Shown here one piece after another: positions 44,296 to 53,269 of a stretch of 54,978 nt of DNA. Below the pieces are notes generated by a model that saw only the letters and a program-made list of their open reading frames with translations, had not been told where the DNA came from and made no database searches. The stretch comes from an uncultured Roseburia sp. GTDB taxonomy: Bacteria > Bacillota > Clostridia > Lachnospirales > Lachnospiraceae. Positions within the stretch are counted from its first letter, which is position 1. Each line of letters opens with the position of its first letter. A program made the position numbers and the translations under genes. The stretch lies in the NCBI GenBank assembly GCA_947088345.1, contig CAMUGE010000017.1:1-54978 (forward strand), in the 5' to 3' direction.

Positions 44296-44324
44296 TGTTT
44301 ATTCGGAATAAAAGATGTTATAAT
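44296..44324 (+). promoter_or_regulatory. Promoter of the ABC exporter operon
   Basis: A perfect TATAAT at 44319-44324 with a poor -35 hexamer (TGTTTA) 17 bases upstream. The leader to the first adaptor gene is about 130 bases. Confidence 0.5.
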
Positions 44325-44351
44325 AGACAACGCAGTGTAAGAGAGATTTCT

Positions 44352-44465
44352 ATGATCGACAGAGTACGGACAGAAAATGGAAATGAAAATGGGAGACAGT
44401 ATATTTTGATCAATATTGATTCTGTTCGGAAGATACTGGGAAAGGCATGGTTGATTTATGAATAA
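44352..44465 (+). CDS. Possible 37-residue leader ORF before the exporter operon
   Basis: ATG 44352 (MIDRVRTENGNENG, ending LGKAWLIYE) lies downstream of the promoter, and its TAA at 44463-44465 overlaps the start of the adaptor gene as ATGAATAA. The ribosome binding site is weak (AAGAGAG). It could be a coupled leader peptide or a chance frame. A longer frame from 44283 includes the promoter and is not credible as a gene. Confidence 0.3.
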   Translation: MIDRVRTENGNENGRQYILINIDSVRKILGKAWLIYE

Positions 44466-46008
44466 GAAAAAAGCGGCTGTCCTGCTTGGGACGCTTGCGG
44501 TGCTTGCGGCGGCAGGCGGTGCGTGTTATTATTACTGGGATGAGATTGTAGAGCGCGTTCCTTTTTTAGATTTTTCAAAGTCAAATGATAAAGTATATGT
44601 GGAAAAAGTGGGCAGAATTATGAATCAGTATTACGGTGTCCCAAACCGCTACAACGGCGTGGTGGAGGCGCAGGATACATATGATGTCAATGTGGACACC
44701 AACAATACGATTCAGGAGGTTCTCGTCTCGGTCGGCGATCTTGTCGAGGAGGGACAGACACTGGTTTTGTACGATACGAAAGAAATTGAACTGCAGCAGC
44801 GGCAGGCGGAGCTTGAGTATGAGGGAATCCAAAACGAGATGGACAACTACAGGCGTCAGATTGCCACATTAAAGGCGGAGCGCGACAAGGTGGAGGAGTC
44901 GGAGAAGTTTTCTTATACGACGGAAATCCAGTCTCTGGAAAATAATATTGAGCAGAGCCAGTTTGACCTTGAGAGCAAGCAGCTTGAGATTGACAAGTTC
45001 AAAGAGCAGATCGAGACGTCAAGCGTGGTCAGCAAAGTCGGCGGCGTTGTGCGTGAGATCAACGAGACGGGATATGATGAGAACGGTAACGCAGTTGCGT
45101 TTATGAAAATTCAAAAAGCCGGGGGCTACCGTGTGAAAGGCAGCATTGATGAGCAGAATGTCTGGACACTGGCAGAGGGGCAGACGCTTGTGGTGCGATC
45201 CAGAGTCGATCCGGAACAGAAATGGGGCGGCACGATCTCAAAAATCGACACAGATAACACGATGTCGAACGACGACAACGTATACAGTTCGGACGGCGCG
45301 GAGTCTGCAACAAAGTATCCGTTTTATGTGGAGCTGGAATCGGAAGAGGGACTTTTGCTCGGACAGCACGTCTATATGGAACTGGACGAGGGGCAGACAG
45401 AGGAGAAAGAAGGACTCTGGCTGTACAGTTATTATATTGTTTTTGAGGAGGATGAGACGGCGGACGAGGCAGTGGATATGTCTGCTACTGAAAATATTGA
45501 GATTCCTGCGACAGAAAGTCTGGAAAGTCTGGACCCCGGAATTTTTGATACAGAGCTTGCCGAACCGGCACAGTCGAGAGCATATGTCTGGGCGGCGAAT
45601 GAGAAGAATCGTCTGGAGAAACGCTATATCGAACTCGGGCAGTACGATGCAGAACTGGATGAATATGAGATCCTCTCCGGACTTACAGAGGAAGATTATA
45701 TTGCATGGCCGATCGACGGTCTTTATGAGGGTATTGTGACAGTGACCAATGCCGATGAGGTTGATTACAGTTCGCCGCTTTATAATCCGGACGGTACGGA
45801 GGGCGGCGAGTTTTCGGAAGATTACAATATGGATGATTTTGACGGGGAGAGCGTTTATAATTTTGGCGGAGACGCGCTTCCGACAGAGATACCGTTTTAT
45901 GACGAGAGTGATATCATTCCGGAGGACAGCTTTGGGGATGACGATTTGGACGGGGATGACAGTACGGAGCCAATTGATGATATTGACAGTATGGAGGATG
46001 AGACATGA
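44458..46008 (+). CDS. Membrane-fusion adaptor protein 1 of a MacAB-like exporter, with acidic tail
   Basis: This HlyD/MacA-type adaptor (516 residues) starts with an uncleaved-looking membrane helix (AAVLLGTLAVLAAAGGACYYY). A biotinyl-lipoyl half (VSVGDLVEEGQTLVLYD), a long coiled coil at about 105-185, the second lipoyl half (VVSKVGGVVREINETG) and beta-barrel segments follow. The last 80 or so residues are strongly acidic and low in complexity, ending DDSTEPIDDIDSMEDET, unusual for such proteins. Such adaptors link a MacB-type ABC transporter to the outside in Gram-positive cells. GGAAAGG precedes ATG 44458 by about 11 bases. It overlaps the ATPase gene by four bases (ATGA). Confidence 0.88.
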   Translation: MNKKKAAVLLGTLAVLAAAGGACYYYWDEIVERVPFLDFSKSNDKVYVEKVGRIMNQYYGVPNRYNGVVEAQDTYDVNVDTNNTIQEVLVSVGDLVEEGQTLVLYDTKEIELQQRQAELEYEGIQNEMDNYRRQIATLKAERDKVEESEKFSYTTEIQSLENNIEQSQFDLESKQLEIDKFKEQIETSSVVSKVGGVVREINETGYDENGNAVAFMKIQKAGGYRVKGSIDEQNVWTLAEGQTLVVRSRVDPEQKWGGTISKIDTDNTMSNDDNVYSSDGAESATKYPFYVELESEEGLLLGQHVYMELDEGQTEEKEGLWLYSYYIVFEEDETADEAVDMSATENIEIPATESLESLDPGIFDTELAEPAQSRAYVWAANEKNRLEKRYIELGQYDAELDEYEILSGLTEEDYIAWPIDGLYEGIVTVTNADEVDYSSPLYNPDGTEGGEFSEDYNMDDFDGESVYNFGGDALPTEIPFYDESDIIPEDSFGDDDLDGDDSTEPIDDIDSMEDET

Positions 46009-46682
46009 TACTGAATCTTCAGAATATTTTTAAAAATTATCAGCAGGATAAACTGGAGGTTCCCGTATTAAAAGATGTCTGCCTGACTGTGGAAGAGGGC
46101 GAATATGTAGCGATTATGGGGCCGTCTGGCTCCGGTAAAACGACGCTGATGAATATTATCGGCTGCCTTGATAAGCCGACAAGCGGAACATATGAGCTTG
46201 CAGGCGAGGATGTGATGAAACTAAAAGACAAAGAGCTGTCGGATCTGCGTTTAAAACGGATTGGATTCGTGTTTCAGAGCTTTCATCTGATGCCGCGTGA
46301 AACAGCGGCGGAGAATGTTTCTCTGCCGCTGAGCTATGCAGGCGTTAAGAAAAAGGAGAGAAGACAGCTTGCAACGGCGGCGCTGGAACGCGTTGGCCTG
46401 GGCGATCGTATTGATTTTCGGCCGACGCAGCTCTCCGGCGGACAAAAACAGCGTGTCGCCATAGCCAGGGCCATTGTAAACAATCCGACGATTCTTCTGG
46501 CGGATGAACCGACCGGGGCCTTGGATTCCAAGTCGGGGGAACAGATTATGCAGCTGTTCCAGAAATTAAATGAAGAGGGCGTGACGGTTGTAATGATTAC
46601 GCATGATCAGAAAGTTGCGCTGCGGGCAAAGCGTATGGTGCGCATTATCGACGGTGAGATATTTGAGGGTGAAGAAGAGTGA
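46005..46682 (+). CDS. ABC transporter ATP-binding protein, MacB/LolD type
   Basis: The 225-residue ATPase has Walker A GPSGSGKTT (about 39-47), Q-loop GFVFQSFHLMP, signature LSGGQKQRVAIARA, Walker B ILLADEPTGALD and the His-loop ITHD. LDKPTSGTYELAG and LKDKELSDLRLKRIGFVFQ are typical of the MacB/LolD/FtsE group that drive mechanotransmission rather than classic transport. Overlaps of four bases with both flanking genes show one operon. It pairs with the permease at 48483. Confidence 0.95.
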   Translation: MILNLQNIFKNYQQDKLEVPVLKDVCLTVEEGEYVAIMGPSGSGKTTLMNIIGCLDKPTSGTYELAGEDVMKLKDKELSDLRLKRIGFVFQSFHLMPRETAAENVSLPLSYAGVKKKERRQLATAALERVGLGDRIDFRPTQLSGGQKQRVAIARAIVNNPTILLADEPTGALDSKSGEQIMQLFQKLNEEGVTVVMITHDQKVALRAKRMVRIIDGEIFEGEEE

Positions 46683-48469
46683 AAGCAAAAAAAGTGATAG
46701 CAATTGTGGCAACACTTGCCGTTGTCGGCGCGTCGGTGCCGGGCGGGATCTATGCATACAATGTTTACCAGAAAGACCGCATTGTGGCGGAAGTCGTAAC
46801 AGTCTCTGATATCAGCAGCGGTTACTGGGGTGACACAGAGTCAAGTTATGGAATGCTGACAAACGATTCGGCGCAGGAGATCTATCTGGACGATAACAAA
46901 ACGGTAGAGGAAGTCTATGTTAAGATGGGCGACGAGATTCAGATTGGGGACGCGCTGTTAAAATACGATACCAGAGAAGCAGAAATTGAGATTCGGCGAA
47001 AGACATTGGAACTGGATACCATCAAAAATGATATTTCGATTGCGCAGCATGAACTGAATGAGCTGCGCTCTAAAACGCCGTCCAAAGACAGTACGGCGAC
47101 TAACACGGATTATCTGGAATCCAGGATAGACGCGATCGAGCGGGAGATGGATTCGCTGCTGGAACGGCCGCAAAACGATCCCAGGGACAATCGAATCCAC
47201 AATTATGTGACGTCAGGCACCGTCCCGTTTAATGCGTCCGTGGCAGCGGGAACAGAGAAAGATCCCTATATTATTCCGTGTAATAAAAATGCTTTTGTCC
47301 TGGGAAGTTTTTTTCAGAAACTCGGCAGTACATGGAAAGGAAAATATGTGCAGTTTGTCGTTGTTAAAAAAGACCAGTACGGCAGGATGGTGACAACGGA
47401 GAAGACTGTGGCGGACGACGGAGATCCGGGCATTGAAAAGCCGGACCGGCCATCGGGAGAAGACGAGATCTCACCGTCTTCCGGAACGGCTGTTACAACA
47501 ATAAAAGGCGCTTCCACAAAGAAAGTGACTGTTCCGGTGGCGGACAGCAGTACGTCTCCGAATACAGTCACATACAGTGAATCAAACAGACCGTCTGTCT
47601 CAAGTGCGGATGAAATGTGGTATATTTTTTCCGGAGTCCAGATCGGCGCGGAATTAAAGAAACTGCAGGCCGAGCTGGAACGCCTGGAGGGAAGCGATTC
47701 CGATCAGAAAGAGACCTATACGGCGGAGGAGTTGAGGCAGGCGATCTTAGAAAAAGAGGATGAGATTAAGAAGGCGGATCTGAAACGCCGTCAGGAGGAG
47801 TTAAAGCTGCAGTCGCTGCAGAGCGCGGCGGCAAACGGGGTCGTCTATGCTACAGTGGAAGGGCATGTAAAATCAATTGCCGATCTTTCCGAGGCAGATG
47901 AAGAAAAACGGGAAAACAGGGCGTTTATGGTTGTCACAAGCGACGACGGTCTTTATGTCAAGGGGACGATCAGTGAACTGTCGCTTGATTCCGTACAACC
48001 CGGTACGGTTGTCACCGGAAATTCATGGGAATCCGGTACGACTTTTTCAGCCACGGTGACAGAAATTTCCCCGTATCCGACCGCGAATAATTCGTGGGGC
48101 GAGGGGAACCCGAATGTTTCTTATTATGAATATACGGCTTATATTGCGGACAGTTCCGCTCTGACAAACGGGGAGTATGTCGATCTGACGATTGGCGGCG
48201 AGTCTGAGGATGAGGAGGAGGAGAACAGCGATAAGATTTATATTGAAAAGGCCTATGTAAGGAAAGAGGACGGAAAGTCCTACTGTATGATTGCAGGCGA
48301 GGACGGCCGCCTGAAAAAACAGTTTGTGGTAACTGGGAAGACAATCTATGGAACGATGGTGGAGATCAAGGCGGGACTGCTGCAGACGGATCGGATTGCA
48401 TTTCCATATGGAAAGACGGCGGTAGAGGGCGCGCTTGTGAAAGACGGGTCGGACGATATATTAGAGTAG
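46679..48469 (+). CDS. Membrane-fusion adaptor protein 2 of the same exporter
   Basis: A second, different adaptor of 596 residues begins at GTG 46679, overlapping the ATPase stop. It has a signal-anchor helix (VIAIVATLAVVGASVPGGIYAY), a lipoyl half (VYVKMGDEIQIGDALLKYD), a split coiled coil, a Ser/Thr-rich central insertion at about 165-310, and the second lipoyl half (VVYATVEGHVKSIADL) with beta-barrel segments after it. An acidic patch (ESEDEEEENSD) lies before the final membrane-proximal domain. Having two unlike adaptors around one ATPase suggests a heteromeric adaptor ring; this is inferred from gene order. Confidence 0.87.
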   Translation: MKAKKVIAIVATLAVVGASVPGGIYAYNVYQKDRIVAEVVTVSDISSGYWGDTESSYGMLTNDSAQEIYLDDNKTVEEVYVKMGDEIQIGDALLKYDTREAEIEIRRKTLELDTIKNDISIAQHELNELRSKTPSKDSTATNTDYLESRIDAIEREMDSLLERPQNDPRDNRIHNYVTSGTVPFNASVAAGTEKDPYIIPCNKNAFVLGSFFQKLGSTWKGKYVQFVVVKKDQYGRMVTTEKTVADDGDPGIEKPDRPSGEDEISPSSGTAVTTIKGASTKKVTVPVADSSTSPNTVTYSESNRPSVSSADEMWYIFSGVQIGAELKKLQAELERLEGSDSDQKETYTAEELRQAILEKEDEIKKADLKRRQEELKLQSLQSAAANGVVYATVEGHVKSIADLSEADEEKRENRAFMVVTSDDGLYVKGTISELSLDSVQPGTVVTGNSWESGTTFSATVTEISPYPTANNSWGEGNPNVSYYEYTAYIADSSALTNGEYVDLTIGGESEDEEEENSDKIYIEKAYVRKEDGKSYCMIAGEDGRLKKQFVVTGKTIYGTMVEIKAGLLQTDRIAFPYGKTAVEGALVKDGSDDILE

Positions 48470-48482
48470 CAGGAGGAATGTG

Positions 48483-49733
48483 ATGATTGAAAATATAAGA
48501 TTATCGTTTCAGGGTATCTGGTCACATAAGATGCGTTCCTTTCTGACAATGCTGGGCATCATTATCGGTATTGCCGCGATTATCGCGATTGTCTCGACAA
48601 TCAAGGGTACCAACGAACAGATCAAGCAAAATCTGATCGGTTCGGGGGATAATACGGTGGAAGTCTCCCTGTATCAGGGAGAATGGACATACGATATGGA
48701 CTACAACAGCATCCCGGCCGGAGTTCCGTTGGTGACAGACGAAGTGGTGGAGATGATTCTTGATATTCCCGAAGTTGTGAATGCGTCCCGTTATCTGAAA
48801 AGACAGGATTACAGTGTTTACCGTCTGAATACTGCACTGTCCGGCGGGTTTGTGCGCGGTATTGACGAAAATTATTTTGCAACCTGCAATTATATTATGC
48901 AAAAAGGACGCGGGTTTGTAAAAGAGGATTTCAGTAAGTACCGTAAAGTGGCAATACTTGACGAGGACTCTGCAGACGCGCTGTTTCAGGGGGACGATCC
49001 TGTCGGCGGTGTCATTGAGATACGAAAAGAGCCGTATACGGTAATCGGTGTGACGACGAAAAAAAAGGCGTTTGAGCCGGTCATCAATTCGATGGAAGAT
49101 TATGAGACATACGCGGAGACAAATGCAGGTACGGTCTATATTCCGGATACGACCTGGCCGATTGTCTATCAGTATGACGAGCCGCAAAATGTGATTATCC
49201 GCGTGACAAATACGGACAGTATGACAAGCGCCGGAAAGGCCTGTGCAGATCTGCTCAACAATTATCTGACGACGAAAGATGAAACACTCAAATATAAGGC
49301 GACAGACCTGTTGGAGCAGGCTCAAAAGATCCAGGATCTGGGCAGTTCCACAAACACAATGCTGATCTGGATTGCAAGTATCTCATTGATTGTCGGAGGT
49401 ATCGGCGTAATGAATATTATGCTCGTCTCTGTGACCGAGCGTACCCAGGAGATCGGACTGAAAAAGGCGATCGGGGCGCGCAAAAACCGTATTCTCTGGC
49501 AGTTTCTGACAGAGGCGGCTGTGCTGACAAGTCTTGGCGGGCTTTTGGGCGTAATCGTCGGCATTATCCTTGCGGAACTGATCTCCTATGTTGCGGAGAT
49601 GCCGGTTGCGATCAGTATTCCCGCCGCGGTATTGTCCGTTGTCTTTTCGATGGTCATCGGTATTGTATTTGGTGTGTTTCCGTCTTACAAGGCGGCTAAC
49701 TTAAATCCGATTGATGCGCTGCGCCATGAGTGA
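48483..49733 (+). CDS. MacB/FtsX-like ABC transporter permease
   Basis: The 416-residue permease has one N-terminal helix (SFLTMLGIIIGIAAIIAIVS), a large extracellular MacB-type domain (about 45-280) and three C-terminal helices with the conserved GGIGVMNIMLVSVTERTQEIGLKKAIGARK. It ends with PSYKAANLNPIDALRHE, the usual MacB ending. ATG 48483 is preferred to GTG 48480 by spacing from AGGAGG. It forms the transporter with the ATPase and the two adaptors. Export of a peptide, lipid or antimicrobial is possible; the substrate is unknown. Confidence 0.94.
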   Translation: MIENIRLSFQGIWSHKMRSFLTMLGIIIGIAAIIAIVSTIKGTNEQIKQNLIGSGDNTVEVSLYQGEWTYDMDYNSIPAGVPLVTDEVVEMILDIPEVVNASRYLKRQDYSVYRLNTALSGGFVRGIDENYFATCNYIMQKGRGFVKEDFSKYRKVAILDEDSADALFQGDDPVGGVIEIRKEPYTVIGVTTKKKAFEPVINSMEDYETYAETNAGTVYIPDTTWPIVYQYDEPQNVIIRVTNTDSMTSAGKACADLLNNYLTTKDETLKYKATDLLEQAQKIQDLGSSTNTMLIWIASISLIVGGIGVMNIMLVSVTERTQEIGLKKAIGARKNRILWQFLTEAAVLTSLGGLLGVIVGIILAELISYVAEMPVAISIPAAVLSVVFSMVIGIVFGVFPSYKAANLNPIDALRHE

Positions 49734-50997
49734 CCGGAATATGATACAGCGAATCGTAATGTGCAAAGGCGGCGTCGAGACGCTGGATTATTTCTCGGCA
49801 GAGCTGGCAGATGCGTTTACAGAGCTCGGTTTTTCGGTTTTCTTTCATGATCTGAATCATCCGTACGAGAGCGCGAAGAACCTCTGCAGTTTTTTAAAAC
49901 AGGGAAAAGCTGCGCTTGTTACGTTTAATTTTGAGGGGCTGCAGAAAGAAAAAGGGATTTATCGGGAAAGCGACGGATATCTCTGGGATACGTACGGGGT
50001 GACATGTTATAATATTGCGGCGGATCATCCATATTATTACCATGAGCAGCTGTCTGATCTTCCAAAACAGTATTTTCATTTGAGCGTGGACCGGAATCAT
50101 CAGAATTATTTCCGTAAATTTTATCCGGAATATCGGGAAGCCGGTTTTCTGCCGCTGGCGGGTATGCCGCCCGGGCCAAAGAAGGACGGGACAGATCAAA
50201 ACAGGTGGCGCCGAAAAACTGTTTTATGCGGCGGGGCGGGCATCGAAATGCAGAATGAGGCCGTGGGTATACAGAATCGTACAGAACGTCCGATTGATGT
50301 ATTAATGGCGGGCAATTACGTGCCGCTTTCTGTCTGCGAACCGTATATACACCAGAGGGATGAGGAATATGCCGCGTTTTATCAGGGGATTTTGGATGAA
50401 CTGATCGCATGTCCGAAGTTTACCGTTGAGGAGGCGGCAATCCGGCATTGTGAGCGTGAGCTGGGGGAAATCTCATACGAACAGCTTCGGATTACGATGA
50501 ACCGTATGTTGTTTCTTGACCTTTACATCCGTAACTACTGGCGTGGACTGGCTGTAAAAACACTGGCGGAAGCGGGCATTACCGTGGATGTGGTCGGAAA
50601 AGGATGGGAGGAACTTCCCTGCAGGAGACCGGACTGCCTGCGGATCCATCCGCAGACCGATACGGAAAACTGTTTAAGGATGTTTGGGGCATCAAAGATT
50701 TCCCTCAATGTTATGCCCTGGTTTAAGGACGGCGCGCACGATCGGGTCTTCAGCTCCGTGTTAAACGGGGCGCTTTGCGTTACGGATGGGAGCCGCTATC
50801 TCTGTGAACAACTGAGAGACGGCGAGGGGGTCTGTTATTATAAGCTGGAAGAATTGTCCGATCTGCCGGCAAAAGTACAATATTATTTAGACAGGGAAAC
50901 GGCAAGGCGCACGGCGGCCGAAGCAGGCTATGAAGCAGTCATGCATTCGCACAGGTGGGATTCGCGCGTCGGGCAGCTGGCTTTGCTTCTCCCGTAG
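49726..50997 (+). CDS. CgeB-like glycosyltransferase-type protein
   Basis: The 423-residue protein resembles CgeB/YkvP spore-maturation glycosyltransferase-like proteins: an N-terminal half with FSAELADAFTELGFSVFF and NIAADHPYYYHEQL, and a C-terminal half with VDVVGKGWEELP, ISLNVMPWFKDGAHDRVFSSVLNGALCVTDGS and a closing helix ending WDSRVGQLALLLP, the glycosyltransferase group 1 layout. ATG 49726 overlaps the permease stop by eight bases; ATG 49741 is an alternative. No strong ribosome binding site is seen, so translation is likely coupled to the permease. Donor and acceptor are unknown. Confidence 0.75.
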   Translation: MSDRNMIQRIVMCKGGVETLDYFSAELADAFTELGFSVFFHDLNHPYESAKNLCSFLKQGKAALVTFNFEGLQKEKGIYRESDGYLWDTYGVTCYNIAADHPYYYHEQLSDLPKQYFHLSVDRNHQNYFRKFYPEYREAGFLPLAGMPPGPKKDGTDQNRWRRKTVLCGGAGIEMQNEAVGIQNRTERPIDVLMAGNYVPLSVCEPYIHQRDEEYAAFYQGILDELIACPKFTVEEAAIRHCERELGEISYEQLRITMNRMLFLDLYIRNYWRGLAVKTLAEAGITVDVVGKGWEELPCRRPDCLRIHPQTDTENCLRMFGASKISLNVMPWFKDGAHDRVFSSVLNGALCVTDGSRYLCEQLRDGEGVCYYKLEELSDLPAKVQYYLDRETARRTAAEAGYEAVMHSHRWDSRVGQLALLLP

Positions 50998-51177
50998 GGG
51001 CAGGCTGCAGCTGCAATGCGTTTTTTCCGGTCTGAAGGAGCCTGCTTTTTGTTCCTGCAGAGCCGGGGGACAGTGCAGCAGAGGGGACGTATTGTCAGAA
51101 AATATAATCGTAAGAGCAGCAGAACCTGTTATTTTGTACAGGTGTTGCCGCCTGAAATAGAATATGGAGGAAAAGTT

Positions 51178-52467
51178 ATGATTGATTTAAAATTTTTAAG
51201 GGAAAACCCGGATGCCGTAAAGCAGAATATCAGGCATAAGTTTCAGGAGCACAAAGTACCGCTGGTGGACGAGGTAATCGAGCTGGATGCGAAAGCGCGC
51301 AAAACACAGCAGGAGGCGGACGAGCTGCGGGCAAAACGAAACCAGCTTTCCAAAGAAATCGGCAAACTGATGGGCCAGGGAAAACGCGATGAGGCGGAAA
51401 GCATAAAAGCGCAGGTAAACGAGGGGGCAAAGAGACTTGCCCAACTGGAGGAAGAGGAAAAACAACTGCAGGAGAAAGTGACAAAGATTATGATGACAAT
51501 TCCAAACATCATTGATCCGTCTGTGCCGATCGGAAAGGATGATTCCTGCAATGTGGAGATTGAGAAGTTCGGAGAGCCGGTGGTACCGGAGTTTGAGATT
51601 CCGTACCACACGGATATTATGGAACGTTTTTCGGGCATTGATCTTGATGCGGCCGGCAGAGTGGCCGGAAACGGATTTTATTACCTGATGGGCGATATTG
51701 CAAGACTGCATTCCGCAGTGATTTCCTATGCAAGGGATTTTATGATCGGCCGCGGCTTTACCTATGTTGTGCCGCCGTTTATGATACGAAGCAGCGTTGT
51801 CACCGGTGTGATGAGCTTTGACGAGATGGATGCGATGATGTATAAAATCGAGGGGGAGGATCTCTATCTGATCGGGACAAGCGAACACTCAATGATCGGA
51901 AAATTTATTGATACAATCCAGGATGAGGAGAAACTTCCGTATACATTTACCTCATATTCGCCGTGTTTCCGGAAAGAAAAAGGCGCGCACGGCATAGAGG
52001 AGCGCGGCGTATACCGCATCCACCAGTTTGAAAAACAGGAGATGATTGTCGTCTGTAAACCCGAGGAGTCAAGGATGTGGTATGAAAGACTCTGGAAAAA
52101 TACGGTCGATCTGTTTTGCAGTCTGGATATTCCGGTGCGTACGCTGGAGTGCTGTTCCGGCGATCTTGCAGATCTGAAAGTAAAATCGTGCGATGTGGAG
52201 GCATGGTCTCCGAGACAGAAGAAGTATTTTGAGGTCGGAAGCTGTTCCAACCTGGGCGATGCGCAGGCGAGAAGACTTAAAATACGTGTCAAAGACAAGA
52301 CGGGGAAAAAATATTTTGCACATACGTTAAATAATACGGTAGCTGCGCCGCCGCGTATGCTGATCGCATTTTTGGAGAATAATTTAAACGAGGACGGAAG
52401 CGTCAATATTCCGGAAGTATTACAGCCTTATATGGGGAATGCTCTAAAGCTGGTCCCGGAGAAATAA
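51178..52467 (+). CDS. serS: Seryl-tRNA synthetase
   Basis: The enzyme charges tRNA(Ser). The N-terminal tRNA-binding coiled coil spans about 30-100 (rich in Lys, Glu and Gln). Class II motif 2 is FTSYSPCFRKEKGAHG, motif 3 regions are EVGSCSNLGDAQARR and NNTVAAPPRML. The protein has 429 residues. An upstream frame from 51016 is open, but ATG 51178 follows GGAGG and gives MIDLKFLRENPDAVKQN, the usual start. The 180-base gap upstream has no clear promoter or T-box. It ends at a strong terminator shared with the Xre gene. Confidence 0.97.
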   Translation: MIDLKFLRENPDAVKQNIRHKFQEHKVPLVDEVIELDAKARKTQQEADELRAKRNQLSKEIGKLMGQGKRDEAESIKAQVNEGAKRLAQLEEEEKQLQEKVTKIMMTIPNIIDPSVPIGKDDSCNVEIEKFGEPVVPEFEIPYHTDIMERFSGIDLDAAGRVAGNGFYYLMGDIARLHSAVISYARDFMIGRGFTYVVPPFMIRSSVVTGVMSFDEMDAMMYKIEGEDLYLIGTSEHSMIGKFIDTIQDEEKLPYTFTSYSPCFRKEKGAHGIEERGVYRIHQFEKQEMIVVCKPEESRMWYERLWKNTVDLFCSLDIPVRTLECCSGDLADLKVKSCDVEAWSPRQKKYFEVGSCSNLGDAQARRLKIRVKDKTGKKYFAHTLNNTVAAPPRMLIAFLENNLNEDGSVNIPEVLQPYMGNALKLVPEK

Positions 52468-52544
52468 GTTTTGTCAGGAAAATCCGCAAAGCGGGTATCC
52501 TGGCCGGATCAATGCCTTATGCAGGCGTAATATCAGCAATTAAG

Positions 52545-52586
52545 AAAAGAGGCTGCCGCAGCCATTTTATTGCGGCAGCCTCTTTT
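52545..52586. terminator. Bidirectional terminator between serS and the Xre gene
   Basis: A 16-base-pair stem: AAAAGAGGCTGCCGCA pairs with TGCGGCAGCCTCTTTT around a ten-base loop. Confidence 0.93.
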
Positions 52587-52606
52587 CGGCTTATACAGGA
52601 CCTTTA

Positions 52607-52981
52607 TTACACAGTCTGATGTTCTGAAACTTCTTTGTTTTTTTCCTGGCAGGTATGAATCGCGCGTACATAGTCGCGCAGGATACGTATCGCATATTCT
52701 TTGGAAGATTTGTCAAGAGAATTGATCAGTTCCAGGATTGAGTTTGTCTCAAATCCCTCTTTATTCCCACGGATGAAATAATCGGCAGAGATATTGAACG
52801 AGCTGCAGATTTTAAAAAGTGTTTTTGATGATACGCTTTTCTGGCCGTTTTCTACGGCGGCAAGGAAACTTTCTGAGATATTGCATCTTTCGCTAAAGAC
52901 GGCGCGCGTCATTTGTAGGTTCTCGCGAACTTCCCGGATACGTAATCCAACGATCAGATTAAAGTCTTTTTCCGGAAGCAC
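52607..52981 (-). CDS. Xre/Cro-type DNA-binding regulator
   Basis: The 124-residue protein has an N-terminal helix-turn-helix: VGLRIREVRENLQMTRAVF, SERCNISESFLAAVENGQ, and KTLFKICSSFNISADYFIRG, the usual Xre fold. A C-terminal helical part (LINSLDKSSKEYAIRILRDY) probably dimerises. The start is GTG, with AAAGGTG upstream. It faces a divergent promoter with palindromic ATTCTATAG sites 80-110 bases away, the likely operator. It shares the serS terminator. The inducing signal is not evident. Confidence 0.9.
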   Translation of the reverse strand: MLPEKDFNLIVGLRIREVRENLQMTRAVFSERCNISESFLAAVENGQKSVSSKTLFKICSSFNISADYFIRGNKEGFETNSILELINSLDKSSKEYAIRILRDYVRAIHTCQEKNKEVSEHQTV

Positions 52982-53057
52982 AATATCAACACCTTTCTAG
53001 CTTATTCATTGATGCGAACAGATATGTTCATAATAGCAAAATATTACAAGAGATAAC

Positions 53058-53092
53058 ATATTCTATAGAATATAACGATATATTCTATAGGG
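53058..53092. promoter_or_regulatory. Paired operator sites next to a -35 box
   Basis: ATATTCTATAGAATAT (53058-53073) is a perfect 16-base palindrome. ATTCTATAG is repeated 22 bases later (53082-53090), ending just before the -35 box, so two dimers could bind on the same DNA face. A separate GAACA-GATA-TGTTC inverted repeat lies at 53016-53029. The Xre protein is the natural candidate. Confidence 0.6.
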
Positions 53093-53120
53093 TTGACAAA
53101 TAGCGCGAAAAATGTATAAT
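53093..53120 (+). promoter_or_regulatory. Consensus promoter facing away from the Xre gene
   Basis: A perfect TTGACA 53093-53098, 16 bases, and a perfect TATAAT 53115-53120. The operator sites abut its -35 box, which fits repression. Confidence 0.85.
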
Positions 53121-53157
53121 AAAAAAAGAAAAATAGGATAAAAGTTTTATAAAAGCG

Positions 53158-53190
53158 GCGCGGAGGAGATTATGAGAAATCTCTCTGCGC
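53158..53190 (+). other. 5'-leader hairpin with a start codon in its loop
   Basis: The arm GCGCGGAGGAGATT pairs with AATCTCTCTGCGC (one G-T pair, one bulge). The loop is ATGAGA, so both GGAGGA and an ATG (53172, an 11-codon frame MRNLSAHRSDA) would be hidden when folded. It lies about 30 bases downstream of the transcription start. Confidence 0.55.
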
Positions 53191-53269
53191 ACAGGTCAGA
53201 CGCATAGTTTCATCTCTTTCGCTCAATGCAGAGCGCCAGCTTGAAAAGAAGCATCCAGCGAGGCGTATG

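Noticed and set aside
48522-49325. A 267-codon - strand frame within the permease gene
   Set aside because: It is antisense to a complete MacB-type permease with clear family features, and its composition is typical of a shadow frame.
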